From Copromyces sp. CBS 386.78 (Eukaryota > Ascomycota > Sordariomycetes > Sordariales > Sordariaceae): a DNA stretch of 64,000 bases. The stretch covers positions 124,001-188,000 of the forward strand of contig MU839141.1 of NCBI GenBank assembly GCA_030685235.1. Reading direction: 5' to 3'. Within the stretch, counting starts at the first letter, position 1. Every line of letters starts with the position of its first letter. The notes below the pieces were generated by a model. The model made no database searches, had not been told where the DNA came from, and worked only from the letters and a program-made list of their open reading frames with translations. Positions 22,935 to 35,479 of this stretch are shown here, piece by piece. A program made the position numbers and the translations under genes.

Positions 22935-24212
22935 ATGTCCAGCGACAGCGAAGACTCGTAAGTCGATTCTTAATCCTTTAAAAACCGGCAAAGGCCAACA
23001 CAAGGTTAATATGTTACCACACACCTCAAGCTCCATGTCCAGTGAGGACCGCTCCCTCGTCGTCTACAACGAGTTCCTCAAAATCCAGCACTCCCCCCTC
23101 CTCCAAGAGTACTCCATCTCCCGCAAGATCGCCCGCGTTCTGCCTCTTCTCCCACCCCTTTCGACATGGGGCGTCATCGAAATTGTCTGCTACAAGCTCG
23201 GTTCCTTCTGGGACGTTTCTCCGACGGACCCTTCCTCGCCCACCACCACCTCCACCCTCCGGCGTGACCATGACAAGCGCGCCATGCTTCGGCACGAAAT
23301 GGCTTTTGATCTCGTCCACTTCTTGACCTCCCCGCAGCTTAACCTCGGTCACCACCACTACGGTCACGCTCACCACGACAACGGCAGTCGCAACGCAACC
23401 CCAGCCCCCGATGTTGCCCCCTACCCAGGCTGGGGCTTCCCCATCCCCTCCATGCCGGGCGTCTCCCAGGTGCACCTGGTCTTCCACGACACGCCCAACT
23501 ACAGCGACGACGAGAAGCGGTACCTAGTCAGCCGGTCAGACTTTTTCCACAACGAGAGCGTGTTCGTGGCCGTGTTTGACAGCGATACGCCGAACGAGGA
23601 ACGAGATATCAATGGTATTGATCGTCATCAGATGCTCTGGATTGCGCCCAATCAGATGATTCCGATCATGCAGGTCAGGATCGATGGGACGAAGCAGCCG
23701 GCAGCGATTCTGTGGAGGGATCAAGTTACGGATGGGTGGCATGATGGGGGGTGTCGGTTTGGTGAGGGAGGTGATGGCCGAGGGCAGGGGGGACATGGGG
23801 TTCATGGTGGTGGGGGAGGGGGAGGGGGGAGGAGAGGGTCGAGGGGTGAGCGGCATGGGCATCATGGGCATGGACAGGGCGGAGGAGGTGGAGGAGGGGG
23901 TGGTGATGGGTTGTGAGTTGCCTTCTCTTTTTCTGCGTCGTCTAGTGGTGGTGAAGCTAAAATCCAGTCATGCTCAATAGCAGAAACCACCAGCACCAAC
24001 AGCACCAACAGCAGCCCCCCATCCCGGTGCCACCTCACGAGCGACCCATGAGCACCGCCTTCCCCGGCTACAAAAAGTTCTGCTTGGACCGGCATCCGGA
24101 AGACTCAAAGTACGCTTTGAACTCATCGGCTCTGTACATTCGAGCGGATATCGTGGATCAGAATTGGCCTATCGGGTATTATCACCACCATCACCATAAT
24201 CACCGTCAGTAG
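22935..24212 (+). CDS. Hypothetical protein with His- and Gly-rich C-terminal region, three exons (374 aa)
   Basis: Exon 1, 22935-22957, starts in a strong context (CACCATG) and encodes MSSDSED. Intron 1 is 22958-23042 (GTAAGT...CCAG). Exon 2 is 23043-23912. Intron 2 is 23913-23980 (GTGAGT, GCTAAAA branch, AATAG). Exon 3 is 23981-24212. The N-terminal ~200 residues look folded and begin EDRSLVVYNEFLKIQHSP. A motif run NQMIPIMQVRIDGTKQPAAI marks the end of that part. After it comes a Gly/His-rich low-complexity stretch, then the exon-3 tail with FPGYKKFCLDRHPEDSKYAL and a run of five histidines near the end. There is no signal peptide. No family is recognised. Without intron 2 the frame stops at 23914, so the tail depends on that splice. 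Confidence 0.65.
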
Positions 24213-24827
24213 GGTTGGTCTTGTTGAGTGAAGGGTGCGGCGGTTCGGTAATGAGGATAATGCGAGGATTGCTGTGTAACGGTACAGAGCGGCGACGGTG
24301 GATTGGTCAAGTGTGCGTATGTAATGATGTATGATCTGGATTGTATACGATGTAATAAATGGTACAAGTGAAGAGTGTCTTGGATGGAAAGGTGCGATAA
24401 GATAAGCAAGATAAGATAAAGAACCCCGGTGGCGTCATAAATTACAGTACACTTAACCGAACAACGACTTCCCTTTCCACTGCCTCGGACAAGCTTCCTC
24501 TTTCCTCACTGCCACTTTGGTTTAGGCAACATTTACCAACGGTTATCATTTTGCCTCCATTGCCCAACAACGTACAAGGCTCGACTCGAGTGTCACTGCA
24601 GACGAATTGACGTTGCGTCTTGCTTGCCTAAAGGTGGTGTGGGGTAACTCAACTGAGCTCCCTCCTGCCGCAGACGTATGACGTGAACTTATAACGACCT
24701 ACATACACCCAACTTCACCTCTGCAAACCAACATCGACATACAAATCGCATCTACCTTACCTACCTCAACCATATCGCGTATCAAAGAAATCACACACTC
24801 AATTAACAAACCGCACGCACCACCACA
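24213..24827. other. Intergenic, promoter region of the PI31 gene
   Basis: The stretch contains TACC-type repeats and a CT-rich leader (TACCTTACCTACCTCAACC near 24753-24771) directly before the PI31 start. No gene is seen. Confidence 0.45.
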
Positions 24828-26078
24828 ATGGCGCCCCCATTAACTCCCGCCTCCATCTTGGATGGCATGGCCGCCGCCCTCCCCACGCACGCCAAAGACG
24901 ACGCAACCTCGGACCTCAGCTCCTCTCTCGACGCTGTCGCCCTCTTCACCCACGCCTGCTTTGTGTCAGTCGGCTTTCGCCTGCTCGGCTTCTCCGAAGA
25001 CAAGCCTGAAGAATCCGAATGCCAATCCCTAGCCCCGCGCCTGCCTAGCACTTGGAACCGCAGCCTATCCTCGCACTGCTTCGTCTACGCGCACGAACAA
25101 TCCTCCATGCGCTTCGTCATTCGCGTCGACCGCATGGGTTCCAAGATTGAGATCCGTGGTCTTGGTGTAGGAGATGAGAGGATTGCGAGATTCGACATTA
25201 CTACGCGGGACTACGTTTCAGCGGCAGCTTTGCCTATCCGCATCACCATCACTGAAGATGGACAAGGAGAAGAGGACAGGAGCGATCTACCGGAAAAGTT
25301 AAAGAAAGCCTTCATCTCCGAGGAACGCATCACCGATTTAGCTTCGCTCTTGAAAATCAACATCATCCAGCGCCTTGTTCCCGGCCTGCAAAAGGAAGGA
25401 TACCAGGAAGATCCCGATGACCGCGCAGCCCGCCAGGACGCAGACGAAGCCGGTCGTCGCCCCGGCGGCTCTCGCAACCCACCTGCTCCTCCCATGATGC
25501 CCAACCCGATGCCCGATCCAGCTCAACCATATCCCTACCCGCACGACCTCGACCCGCCTGCTCGTCGACCGATTCCAGCCGGTGATTTTCCCCCGCCGGA
25601 CTTTGAGGATGAATACGAAATCAACCGCCACCCTCGCGCCGGCGGCTTACCGGGTCTGGTTGGTGGACCCCCAAACCCAGGATTGGGAGGAAGAAGTGAC
25701 TACGGAAGAAGTGATCTCTACCCAGCTGGTCTGGGACCCGATGATCCGATTAGAGGCTCTTTTGCCCCGCCGCTTGGTGGGTTGCCTAGACCGGGAGGAC
25801 GGGGCCCCGGTGGATTTGGGTCCGGTGGGCTTGGAGGAACAGGTGGGATGCATCCGACTTTTGATGACCCGCTTTTCCAGGGACCCCGTGGAGGTGATGA
25901 AGGAGATGGAGGGTATGATGACCAAGCGCCGCCGGGGGCTAGGTGGGATCCTGTTGGTCCTGGTGGTGCGCCGAGGTTTGGGGGGAATAGGCCTGGCGGT
26001 AACGGACGCGGAGGAAGAGGGTTTGGTGGTGGAGGATTTGCTGGAGGAGGGTTTGGTGGGTTTGGAGATATCATCTGA
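24828..26078 (+). CDS. PI31 family proteasome regulator (416 aa)
   Basis: One exon with a strong start (CACAATGGCG). The N-terminal ~190 residues match the FP domain found in PI31 and F-box proteins: LDAVALFTHACFVSVGFRLL, then HCFVYAHEQSSMRFVIRVDR. The C-terminal half is Pro/Gly-rich with the PI31-type elements PPPDFEDEYEINRHPRAG, HPTFDDPLF and GARWDPVGPG. PI31 (PSMF1 in animals, Fub1 in yeast) binds the 20S proteasome through its flexible C-terminal half. It acts in the cytoplasm and nucleus as an inhibitor in vitro and as an assembly or adaptor factor in vivo. The domain order and the length, slightly above the animal form because of glycine-rich expansions, support the call. The protein ends in a Gly/Phe-rich run (GFGGFGDII). 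Confidence 0.85.
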   Translation: MAPPLTPASILDGMAAALPTHAKDDATSDLSSSLDAVALFTHACFVSVGFRLLGFSEDKPEESECQSLAPRLPSTWNRSLSSHCFVYAHEQSSMRFVIRVDRMGSKIEIRGLGVGDERIARFDITTRDYVSAAALPIRITITEDGQGEEDRSDLPEKLKKAFISEERITDLASLLKINIIQRLVPGLQKEGYQEDPDDRAARQDADEAGRRPGGSRNPPAPPMMPNPMPDPAQPYPYPHDLDPPARRPIPAGDFPPPDFEDEYEINRHPRAGGLPGLVGGPPNPGLGGRSDYGRSDLYPAGLGPDDPIRGSFAPPLGGLPRPGGRGPGGFGSGGLGGTGGMHPTFDDPLFQGPRGGDEGDGGYDDQAPPGARWDPVGPGGAPRFGGNRPGGNGRGGRGFGGGGFAGGGFGGFGDII

Positions 26079-27346
26079 TTGTGTGTGGTATGGAAGGTGA
26101 AAGGACGGTGTGTCCATCCTAAGTTTCTGTGTCTGCGATTGTCTTGATGACAGGGTCGGGTATGAAAATCAGGGCTCAGTCTGTCTACCCAACGGTTGAC
26201 AACCACGAAGAGAGAGCAAGGCGAGAGGAATGGGAGACTCACCAGGCGGAATACGAAGTGCGACACTACGCAACGAAACTCTGTTATAACGATGCCGAGT
26301 ATATTTTCGCATGCCGAATTGCTCAGTTAGTCTAGTGAGCAAGCAGTGGAACTAAGAAGTGGTCTCTGGACGGGCTGTGTCTCTCTTTTGATGTGGAGGA
26401 GACCCAAGGAAGGAGCCAAATTACTTCAAGTAAATTGAACAAACAGTCTTACACGCATCGCCACCGTTGACCTTGGTATATGACCAGTGATCCTATTTTC
26501 ATAACTTGTTCAAGTTGTTCGTCATTGTCGCAATAAACCTTGACTGAAGGCTGTCACACACAGTTGACATTGGTTTATAGTGTGCACTTTCGAGTTCTGC
26601 CTAGCAAGCAGAACTTCGTCTACCTTTTGGCAGTTTGACTGACTTGGCCATAGTGCACTCCTTCTCCCCGTCACATAAGTCCTCTTCCCCTTCACAATTT
26701 CCGCTTTGCCCCCTTTGACTGTTCATCATCTCTTCAGGAGCCTGCTCATGGAGATTGAGGTTTGCCACAGCCACGTTTGAAAGAAATCTCCGTCCCTACC
26801 TACCTACCTATTACTCCTCTAATTATCTTTGTCTCGGTCCATGTTTTGCCCTACTTGTTTTCTTCCAACCCAACTTTCTAACCGCAGCAGAGGAGGACGA
26901 GGTATGAAAAGCTGAGCCTCTTGGGGGCTTTGACCAAAAGCAATGGAACCTTGGATGTACTTTATTGCCTGCTGATGAATGATGATGATGATCGCTTAAC
27001 GAATTAACCTAACACTGGAATCGCTCGTTAACGTTCGGTAAGTTGACAGATGGCCTTCAGCGCGAGGGCCTGAGATCAAATGCCAGTCATTTTTTTTGTT
27101 CCGCTTTTTTCTGATGGGGATGGCTTGGACGACGATGGAACTGAAACGGGAGGGCGGATTGTTGATATGTGGCGAGGATCCTGAATGGTGTCTCTAAAGG
27201 GAGGTGTAGAAAAGGGGGAGCAAGCAACCAGTAAGCTTGTTAAAGCTTGAAGTAGTCCGTCAATATGAATGCTTTGCAACCCAAACCAGCTTTTCCAGTA
27301 CTGTGGTAATAATCGAAGATGATCTGTGTGCTGAGAGTCACCCTTC
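26079..27346. other. Intergenic, convergent 3' flanks
   Basis: Lies between the 3' ends of the PI31 gene (plus) and the Rev7 gene (minus). It contains a TACCTACCTACCTA tract near 26798-26811 and a GATGAT microsatellite near 26974-26992. No coding frame is convincing. Confidence 0.45.
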
Positions 27347-28311
27347 CTACTCCTTCAGCAATTCTTTCGCTTTGCCTTCTTCGACCCAACATTCGAAGAA
27401 CAGGGCTCCTGCCTCGACAGAGCGGATTGGTGTCGTCCTGACACCTCCCACATCCGCGCCTGGCTCCGGTCTTGAGCGAGAGGCGGGCTGAAGATTGGGT
27501 TCGGATGGAATCCACGGTTGGGGATGCTGGTTCATAAGCAGATGTCAGCGTGAGCCGCTTTGCCGGCCAAGGAAGAGGGTAAACTTACCCCGATGGGCGC
27601 AAGGGCATCGTCTCGCAATTCCACGGCCACGGTGAAGGTACATGCCTCGGGCAGGGCATCCATTTTCTCGGCAGCATACGCCGTTCGTCGTAGGGCACCG
27701 CGTAACTGCTCGTCAAGATCGGGCCAGCTCACGGTCTGAGCGGTAGGAAAGTAGTACTCGTCGTCTCGACTGTCTTCGTTCCTATACTCCTTGGCTAAGG
27801 CTCTTTCAAAGTCTCGCATTGGCTTGGCACCTCCGGGCCACGCTGGGAACCGACTGACGTCAAACATCCAGCGCTCAAGAACCGATCCTGGTGGAACGGT
27901 CTGGGATGATGCTGATTGTGTGGCATCAGACGGCTGTGCTACTTCAAAGGGGGAGTGAATCACGACGGCGATGCGCGATACACGGCCCTCGGCCACCTGA
28001 GCGGCCACGGCCTTGACAGCATCGCGGATCCATGAGCAGACCTTGGGATGGCGGTTCTGGTGTACCGGTAGGTTGTAGGCGCGAGCAGAGAGAAAGGTAG
28101 GCTGGGGGTAGATGCCACGGTAGTAGAGGATGTTGTGAATGGCAACAACGAGAAAGTTGTTGAAGGATTGCAAGAGGGCGATACTCGAATCATAGGGCAG
28201 TGGCTGGGAGGGTGCTTCTTTGTAAGTTTCGTGATGGCGATGTTGGTGATGGTGTTCAGGTCGAGACTGAAGGGGAGAGGAAGGCGAGGATGGTGCAGGG
28301 GAAGACGGCAT
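27347..28311 (-). CDS. REV7: Rev7/MAD2L2-like HORMA protein of translesion synthesis, two exons (about 300 aa)
   Basis: Exon 1 runs 28311 to 27589. The intron is 27588-27527 (GTAAGT, GCTGAC branch, ACCAG). Exon 2 is 27526-27347. The HORMA fold is recognisable: SIALLQSFNNFLVVAIHNIL, then a YRGIYP segment, then YNLPVHQNRHPKVCSWIRD. The seat-belt/C-terminal part after the intron contains TTPIRSVEAGALFFECWVEE, as in other Rev7 proteins. Rev7 is the accessory subunit of DNA polymerase zeta with Rev3, and it bridges to Rev1 in lesion bypass in the nucleus. I chose the ATG at 28311 (CACCATG) over the upstream in-frame one at 28359, which has a weaker context. The Pro/Ser/His-rich N-terminal ~35 residues are not part of the fold. 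The C-terminal exon would be missed if the intron were ignored. Confidence 0.85.
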
Positions 28312-29117
28312 GGTGATTAATGATGAAACTGAACTTGTTTTTAGTAGAGACAGAATCATGCAGATGAAAGGGCCAATCCATGTTGTGGGACAATGCCGTG
28401 GCGGTCATTTCCTCCCTCTCCACTTGCACTTGCCCAAAGTTGAGACGTTCTTGGAACTTGCGTGGTGAGACGCGCGAGATTCGCGGAGGACAATGACCGC
28501 GTTTGGCAGACAGGAGGGACTGGAACCTTTAACGCCAAAGCAGGTGATGAGCCCCACTATGCCCCGCACTTCGAGCTCGCCGTACAGAATAAGTCCAAGG
28601 GTGTTCATTATAGGCGCGAAGAAAACCAACATTTCTGTACCGTTTCGCAAGAAGCTCGACGAACCCAAGCTGCTTCTCCTTCCACTCTTCCCTTCCATGA
28701 TCTTCAGATAGCTTCCGCTCGCGTCCCGGACTATCACCAACCACCACCAGAGCCGTATCATAACGGGCGTGCTCTTCCGCATCCTGTTCCTCGCTCTGCC
28801 GACAAACCAAGGCGCCCGTCTTCGCACTTTGCCCTTCACTTTTTTCTTGGACGACAACACCCAACTCTCCCTTCTCGATACGTGCAAGCCCCCCTCGGGC
28901 ACCTCGACATTTGCGCGCAACCACCCGATCCCGATTCCGATTTCGATCCCATATTAGCCCCTACATCGCATATCATATACCCCGAACGGCCACTAAAGAT
29001 TATACGTCGACTAGATTTTGGAACCTCGACTGGATCGTACAGCCCTGATTTCGCTATCGATATTCCACAACTTCACGCGGCCATCGTTAACATAGCGTCT
29101 TGTAACGCATTCACAAT
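28312..29117. other. Divergent promoter region between Rev7 and importin genes
   Basis: About 800 bp separate the two divergent starts. Long open frames cross it on both strands (for example 28462-29301 plus, 28405-28920 minus), but they overlap each other and one of them runs into the importin start in another frame. I treat the whole stretch as promoters and leaders. Confidence 0.5.
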
Positions 29118-32100
29118 ATGGATCAAATGGAGCAACAACTGGCGCAGCTGCTCGCCAACACGCAGCTTCCCGAAGAGGGCCCTCGCAAACAGGCCGAGCT
29201 CGACCTCTCCCACGCCAAGGCAAACCCCGATTTCCCGATTGCCATCGCCCGCGTCGGTATCAACGCCTCGTTCCCCGTCAGCATTCGCCAGTCTGCCCTG
29301 ACCTACCTGCGCCAGTTTATCGAGGACAACTGGAGCCCAGACGACGGCGAGGCCCCTCGTTTCCCCATTTCGGATCATTACAAGCACCAACTCAGAGAGG
29401 TGCTGCTTGCCCTCTGCCTGGGAAGCGAGGGCGACAGAAAGGTCAAGGTTGCCACCAGTTTGGTTGTCAGCAAGATTGCTCAGGCCGACTTCCCCGACAG
29501 ATGGCCTACCTTGCTGCCCAGTGTTTTGGGTGTCATGCCTACCGGAACCGACGACCAGCTGCACGGTGCCCTGCGCATTCTTCAAGACCTTGTCGAGGAA
29601 AGCTTGACTGACGAGCAATTCTTCGGCACCGCACGCGAAATCATCAAGGCATGCTACGATGTCGCCCTCAACAACGAACGCAAACAAAACCATCGTGCCC
29701 TGGCCGTCGTGGTGTTCCGTAGCTGTTTCGATCTGATGGATATGGCCAAGGATGATCACAAGAAGGAAGTCACCGGTTTCGCCCAGGAGATCTTGGCCGG
29801 CTGGCTCCCCTTTATGGAGCTTGTCATCAACTCACCACTTCCTGACCGCGAAGAGGCCGGTTCCCAGCCCCAAAGCTGGTACGGTCCCATCACACTCAAG
29901 GTCCAGGTCGTCAAGACCCTGATCAAGATCAAGACTGTTTTCCCCTCTTTGCTCCTTCCCCACAGTCCCACCTTCTTCAGTGCCGTTTGGCAAGAGTTGT
30001 CGAGACTTCGGGACGCTTACCAGGATTTGTTCATCGACAACGAGGTTCAGAGCCGCCTGGAAGACAGCGATGGCCTGCCCTACACCCTCGACTTCCTGGT
30101 GCTGGACGAGCTTGACTTCCTCAACCAGTGCTTGCGTGCCAGCCCTGTACAAAAGCACCTTGAGGCCGACATCAAGGCCCAGCCTGACATGTCCAAGATC
30201 GATTGGGTCATGAAGCTCAACCAGTTGTTGGTCTCGTACTCCCAGGTCACCCAAGAGGAGGAGGGCTTGTGGGACATTGATGTTTCTTTGTTCCTCGCCG
30301 AAGAGACGAGTGTCAGTGCCAACTACACTGCCAGGACGGCATGCGGCGACGTGGTTATCAAGCTCGGTGAATGGCTCGGCCCCAAGGTCTTCCAAGGCCT
30401 TTATGAGGTTGCCAAAACCCTCTTTGGTAACAACGCCAATAACTGGCGCGAGCAAGAGGCCTCGCTCTACCTGTTCAACAGCGCCTTGAACGACTTTTTG
30501 GACTGCGAGAAGACCGTTCCTGTCGAGGTTACGAACCCCTACGGAGAAATCATCCAGTACGCCGTCACTAGGCAGGATATGCCCGTCTTGTGTGCCCGAG
30601 GATTCCTTGCTGGAGCTGCGCTTAGCCAGGCCGCTGGCAGCCCGGCATATGGTCTCCTTGAGCAAACCATCAAGACTGTTGGAACCTCTGACTCGGAGCT
30701 TGTTCAAGTAGCCTGTATCAAGGCCATGGACGGCTTCCTCAGGTCCACCCTTGAGCCACAGTACCAAGGCCACATTCTCCAAGCCATCCAGGGTTACCTG
30801 AGTGGACTGGATCTTAGCTCGCTAGAGGACTCGGATGACCTTCTCGTGACTATCGTTGAGACGCTCAAGGCGGCCATTGCCGTGGACATGCGCACAGTTC
30901 TCCAACCTGATAGCACTGCTCTTGATATGCTGCTCACGCTTGGCAAGCATGGTGCTGCCAACTATCACGTAGAAATCAGCGTCTGCGAAGCGTTTGAGGA
31001 GATTGCCGAGGCCATGAAGGAGGCGACTGCTTACCCAGCCTTCTGCGCCAAGGTCCTGCCATCTGTCACTGGTGCCTTTGACGTTGCCAACGTCACTGGA
31101 GATGACCCGCTCATCATCGTACGCTTTGCCGCCTCCCTTTTCTTTCCGTTGTGCCGACTGTACTAACACTTCATAGCTCGCCGTTGAACTCTTGTCCATC
31201 CTTGTTGAGTATGGCGTGGAGCCTCTTCCTGCTGGCTTCGTCGAACACACCCTTCCCAAGCTTGCCAGGCTTCTGATGTCGTCGACAGAGGGAGAAGTTC
31301 TGCGCCCTGGCACCCAGGCGGTCAAGCATATGCTCATGCATGATCACCAACAAGTGTTTGCATGGAACGACGAGACCGGTCGTTCGGGTCTCGAGGTCTG
31401 CTTGATGATCATCGATCGACTTTTGGACCCCGTTATGGAAGATAACGCTGCTTCAGATGTCGGTGGTCTCGCAGCCGAGCTGGTCGAGAAGGCTGGTCCC
31501 CAGCGTCTCGGACCTTATCTTGCCCAGCTCCTCAGGGCAGTTGCCGCACGTCTACACGCCGCCCAAGAAGTCGCCATCATTCAGTCTCTCATCCTCGTCT
31601 TTGCGCGGTTGTCTCTTACCGTGGAGGGTGCCCGAGATGTCATCAACTTCCTTAGCGAGACTCCTATTGACGGCCAGAACGGACTCCAGATTGTCCTTAG
31701 CAAATGGCTCGAGAGCTCGGCCATCTTCTCCGGATACGACGAGATTCGCCAGAAGTAAGTCTATCCCGATGCCTGTCTTCGGCAGCAATTACTTACTGAC
31801 TTAATTTCCTTTGCAGCATCATTGCCCTCTCCAAGCTGTACGAGCTTAACGATGCGCGCCTAAACGAAACCTCGGTCAAGGGTGACCTGATCATCAACAA
31901 CGATACCAGAATTAGGACTAGATCTCGTGCCAAGCAGGGTAAGCTGCAATCCCTCTTTCCCTATCATCGCTCCCTCTCCAGCTAACTAACTCTTCTCCCT
32001 CCCTCCTCACAGACCCCGACCAATTCACCCAAATCCCCGCCCCCCTCAAGATCGTCAAGGTCCTCGTCGACGAGCTCGGCGCCACAACCGGTAACCACTC

Positions 32101-32410
32101 CAACGCCCGGTCCGGGGCCGTGACTCAGAACGTTGCGGAAGAAGAGGACGATGACGACGACGAGGATGACGAAGGGTGGGAGGACGAGCCCGACGTGCTG
32201 GATCTCGGCCTGGGATCCACCAAGGCCGAGCTCATGGGCTGGGCCGAAGGTAACATCGCCCTGCGCGATCGCGATGACGAGACCCGCCAGTACCTGGTCG
32301 AATTCTTTGTGCGCGTGGCGACGGAGAATATTGGTAACTTTAATGATCGCTGGTATCAGCATTTGAATGTGGAGGAGAAGGAGAAGTTGAGGGAGCTTGG
32401 GGGTCAGTAG
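29118..32410 (+). CDS. Importin-9/Kap114-type karyopherin beta, four exons (1032 aa)
   Basis: Exons are 29118-31118, 31177-31754, 31817-31938 and 32013-32410. The introns are 58, 62 and 74 nt, each with a standard donor; the first has a perfect TACTAAC branch. The total of 1032 residues is the size of importin-9 (about 1040) and yeast Kap114 (about 1000). The N-terminus shows the importin-beta N-terminal region (RQSALTYLRQFIEDNW). HEAT-like helical repeats fill the body, and a long acidic insertion (EEEDDDDDEDDEGWEDEPD) lies near the C-terminus. This family carries histone H2A-H2B dimers, TBP and other cargo into the nucleus under Ran-GTP control; the acidic loop is the expected histone-shielding element. 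The gene is transcribed away from Rev7. Long minus-strand frames inside it are shadows. Confidence 0.9.
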
Positions 32411-32905
32411 ATGGGGGAGGAGTGGCTTAGCTAGCTGGAGGGGGGGGGGGGGCAAAACACTGAAAGGTCGAGTGTCCAAGGGACCATGCATGGGCTCCCA
32501 AGTATATGGTATGGTGCACAAAGGTTTATATGGATGAAGGGGGTTTGAAAAATCGGTGGACGTTCTGCAATTGCGATGTCTTTTTTCTTCCATGCAAAAC
32601 AAGCGATATCGCAGTAGGAAAGTTGCGGCTGTTTGGAGTTCTTTCAATTCTTATATGGAGAGGTTCATCGTATTCACTATTGTTGCCCTGTGTAGTATCA
32701 CTGTTAGCGCTGGAATAAGCAAATACATAGATACCTAGATAGTTACAAAGGAGTTTCCGACGTTTTCTACGTCACACGTACATTGTCGTCGTCGTCGTCG
32801 TAGTAATCATCAACACTCATAGCTACATAATATGGAGACGAGAAAATGGATATGTAGGTACCTAGATACAAAGGCAGAGAGACGTTAGTTATCACCCTTT
32901 CCAAC

Positions 32906-32941
<36 letters not shown>

Positions 32942-33611
32942 AAAAGGAAAAGGAAAAAAGAGGCAACAAGCGCCATTATCAACAAGCAGTGGTGAGGCAA
33001 AGAGGGAAAAGACCTAGCCAGTCTTGCTGGCCTTGAGGGATGGATGCCTTAACCGAGCTGCTGCATCGCCATTACAAGAACATCGACAACATCCACGTGG
33101 GTGGTTTGCAAGTAAGGCGGGTTAGGTCAGTTGATGATCTCACTGAACTTGCTTGCCATCTCCCCGATTCTTGCAACACACTTTCTCCGCCTTGATATCT
33201 GTAGATCTTCTAGTATATTAGAATGAACTATACGGTGATGCCAAATACGGAACACTGCATCTAGTAAGTAGTCTAGGTAGAACGTGTCCTTGCCTCACCT
33301 CATCTCATCTTTCTTTCCGCTCCCCTATTCATTCCATTCGTTTTAATTGCTCTTTGTAGGTATTCTCCATCTTCCTTCTACATCTGTCTCTCCCGTCAAA
33401 CGCAAAAGGCGCCTTGAGAGTGAGGGTTATTCTCTTTAAATGAACCGATATATGTACCTACGTTCAGCCCTTGTCTGTCCTTGACTCTCTTTCCATGTTT
33501 TCGCTTCCGAATCGTTTGACGTGTACATACATACATACCATACCGTCCAACCCTCGCTCGTTTATCCCATCCATCACCTCATCAAACATATACCATCGCT
33601 CCGGAGCACCC
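32411..33611. other. Intergenic with G12 and long poly(A) tracts
   Basis: Holds a run of 12 G (about 32441-32452) right after the importin stop, a (CGT)n-type tract near 32784-32800, and a poly(A) run of about 31 (32908-32939) followed by GGAAAA repeats. No gene is seen. The right part should be the 3' UTR of the esterase gene on the minus strand. Confidence 0.5.
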
Positions 33612-35479
33612 TCAGGCAGACACGCCCTCGGGCTGATAAACAGCAGGACACAACGCCTCGATAGCCCTCGCATCCGCCACGCCCGCCGGCACACCTCCCA
33701 AACCCTCATCACCACCCGGCGCATTAGCAGCAACCCCATAAGTCCTAACCAACCCACTCTCCACATCCCTATACTCAGGCCACCCCCTCATCTCCAGCCC
33801 GCTAGCCCCATGAGCAGCAATAGCCACCCAATCATTCTGCATCGCATGGCTCGTGGCCACCTCCAGCTTTTGGTCGGCCGGCGGGGAACTGGTAGAAGTT
33901 TCGGGGAAGATGCCGTACGTCCCGAAGATGAGAGGGAGTTCGGCGCTGTGGTAGGCGCCTAGGAAGGAGAGCGGGGAGACGTTGGTGAAGTTGCCGAAGT
34001 AGAGGTAGCGGAAGACGGGGACGGAGGCTAGGAGGCGGTTACTGTTGTTGACACAAAGGGTTAGTAGCTGGGAGGGGATGGGTCGAGGAGGAAAGGGAAG
34101 GAAAAAAAAAAGGGGTGGGCAGGGAAGTAAAAAGGAGGGGTGGGGGCAAAGGTAAACGTACGTGGCTGCTTTAAAGGCAGGGCAGAAAAAGTAATCAAGT
34201 GTCGCTTCGAAGGCTTCAGTTTGGTTGACGCTGTTGTTCCGGTTAAGAACGACGAAGGCGAGGCCGTCTTGGGCGTTGCTGCCTATGATTGTGGGCTTGT
34301 GTTGCGTTCTCTTTGTTAATTGTCTATGCATCCATCGTCTGTTTGTCTGCAATTATGGATCTTTCAACGGGCAACGGATGAAAAACTTACAAGTTTCGCA
34401 ACATCCCCCGCCACCGACCTTGCCGTGTAATCCGGGAACACCATGACATTATCCACCACCGGCGTGAAAAACACATATTTGGAGATATCCATCCCGGCCG
34501 CCGCATTTGTAGCCTGCAGCGCCTTGGAAATAGCCTCAGCCGAGACGTTGCACGAGCGCATGCACGCCAGCTCCTCAGCCGCCGTGAGGTTTCCGCAGCC
34601 GACCTGGTCCGCAATACGGGTGAAACCGAGCTGGGCCACATCAAAGCTCCGAGCCAACGGCGTCAGTTCGGTGCCCGAGTCCATGATGAACGCGTTCACG
34701 ATCGGGTTCGTAGGGTAGGCGTATTGCCAATAGCCGACGGACACGGCTCCGGCGCTTTGGCCCCAGAGGGTGATGCGTGAGGGGTCACCGCCGAAGGCGG
34801 CGATGTTGTCGCGGATCCATTCTACGGCTAGGCGTTGGTCGAGGAGACCGACGTTTTGCTCGTTTTGGGGGATGCCACGGGCGTTGGGGAAGCCGAAGAT
34901 GTTGAGGCGGTAGTTGAAGGTGACGACGATGTGGTCTTTTGTGCGCTGGACCCAGTCTGTCGGGTTCTGGATGGGCACGTCTTGACCTCCTGTGCTGAAG
35001 GCACCGCCGTAGACAAAAACTATGACGGGGAGACTGTCGTTGGCGGTAGCGGGTGGGGCCCAGATGCTGAGAGTGAGGCAGTCCTCACTGATGTTGGGGC
35101 TCGTAACGTTGAGACCCTGGACGTTGTACTCGGTCACATCCTGGGTGTAGATGGAGGGTGGGTTTGTCGAGAGGTATTGGATGCAACTTGGAGGAAGCGT
35201 CTTGGCTTCGAGCTGGCCAAACGGCGCAGCAGGCTGTGGCGGGGCGAAGCGAAGGTTTCCAACTGGGGGTTGGGCAAAGGGGATTCCGAGGAACTGTCGT
35301 ACACACGGATCTTCGGTCTTGTTGACGATTCCGTGAAGTACACCTCCCAGGACCGTCACTGATAGGGAAGACGGATCCACGCAATGAGCTGACGATGCTA
35401 TCGCAGGTGCTACCCCTCCTCGAAAAACACTGCTCAGGAGGGAGAAGGCCCAAACGTAGGATAAGCAGGCCAGTCTCAT
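33612..35479 (-). CDS. Secreted type-B carboxylesterase/lipase, three exons (550 aa)
   Basis: Exon 1 is 35479-34391, exon 2 is 34295-34162 and exon 3 is 34041-33612. Intron 1 (34296-34390) is GTAAGT...ACAAG. Intron 2 (34042-34161) is GTACGT, CTACTAACC branch, AACAG. The start MRLACLSYVWAFSLLSS gives a typical signal peptide; an upstream in-frame ATG at 35608 would bury it. Type-B carboxylesterase landmarks are all present: SEDCLTLSIW, the oxyanion loop YGGAFSTGG, the nucleophile elbow GQSAGAVS, the acid region IIGSNAQDGLAF, and the histidine in GAYHSAELPLIFGT. Length is usual for the family. Several NxT/S sites suggest glycosylation. It probably acts outside the cell on ester substrates; the substrate cannot be told. 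The acid residue at the usual Glu position appears to be Asp here. Confidence 0.88.

Noticed and set aside
28462..29301. 279-codon plus-strand frame before and into the importin gene
   Set aside because: It overlaps the well-supported importin start in another frame and has drifting composition; it is leader sequence.
29832..30782. 316-codon minus-strand frame inside the importin gene
   Set aside because: Mirror of a strongly supported coding exon with biased third positions; no family resemblance.
34835..35362. 175-codon plus-strand frame opposite the esterase
   Set aside because: Antisense shadow of the esterase exon that carries the catalytic motifs.
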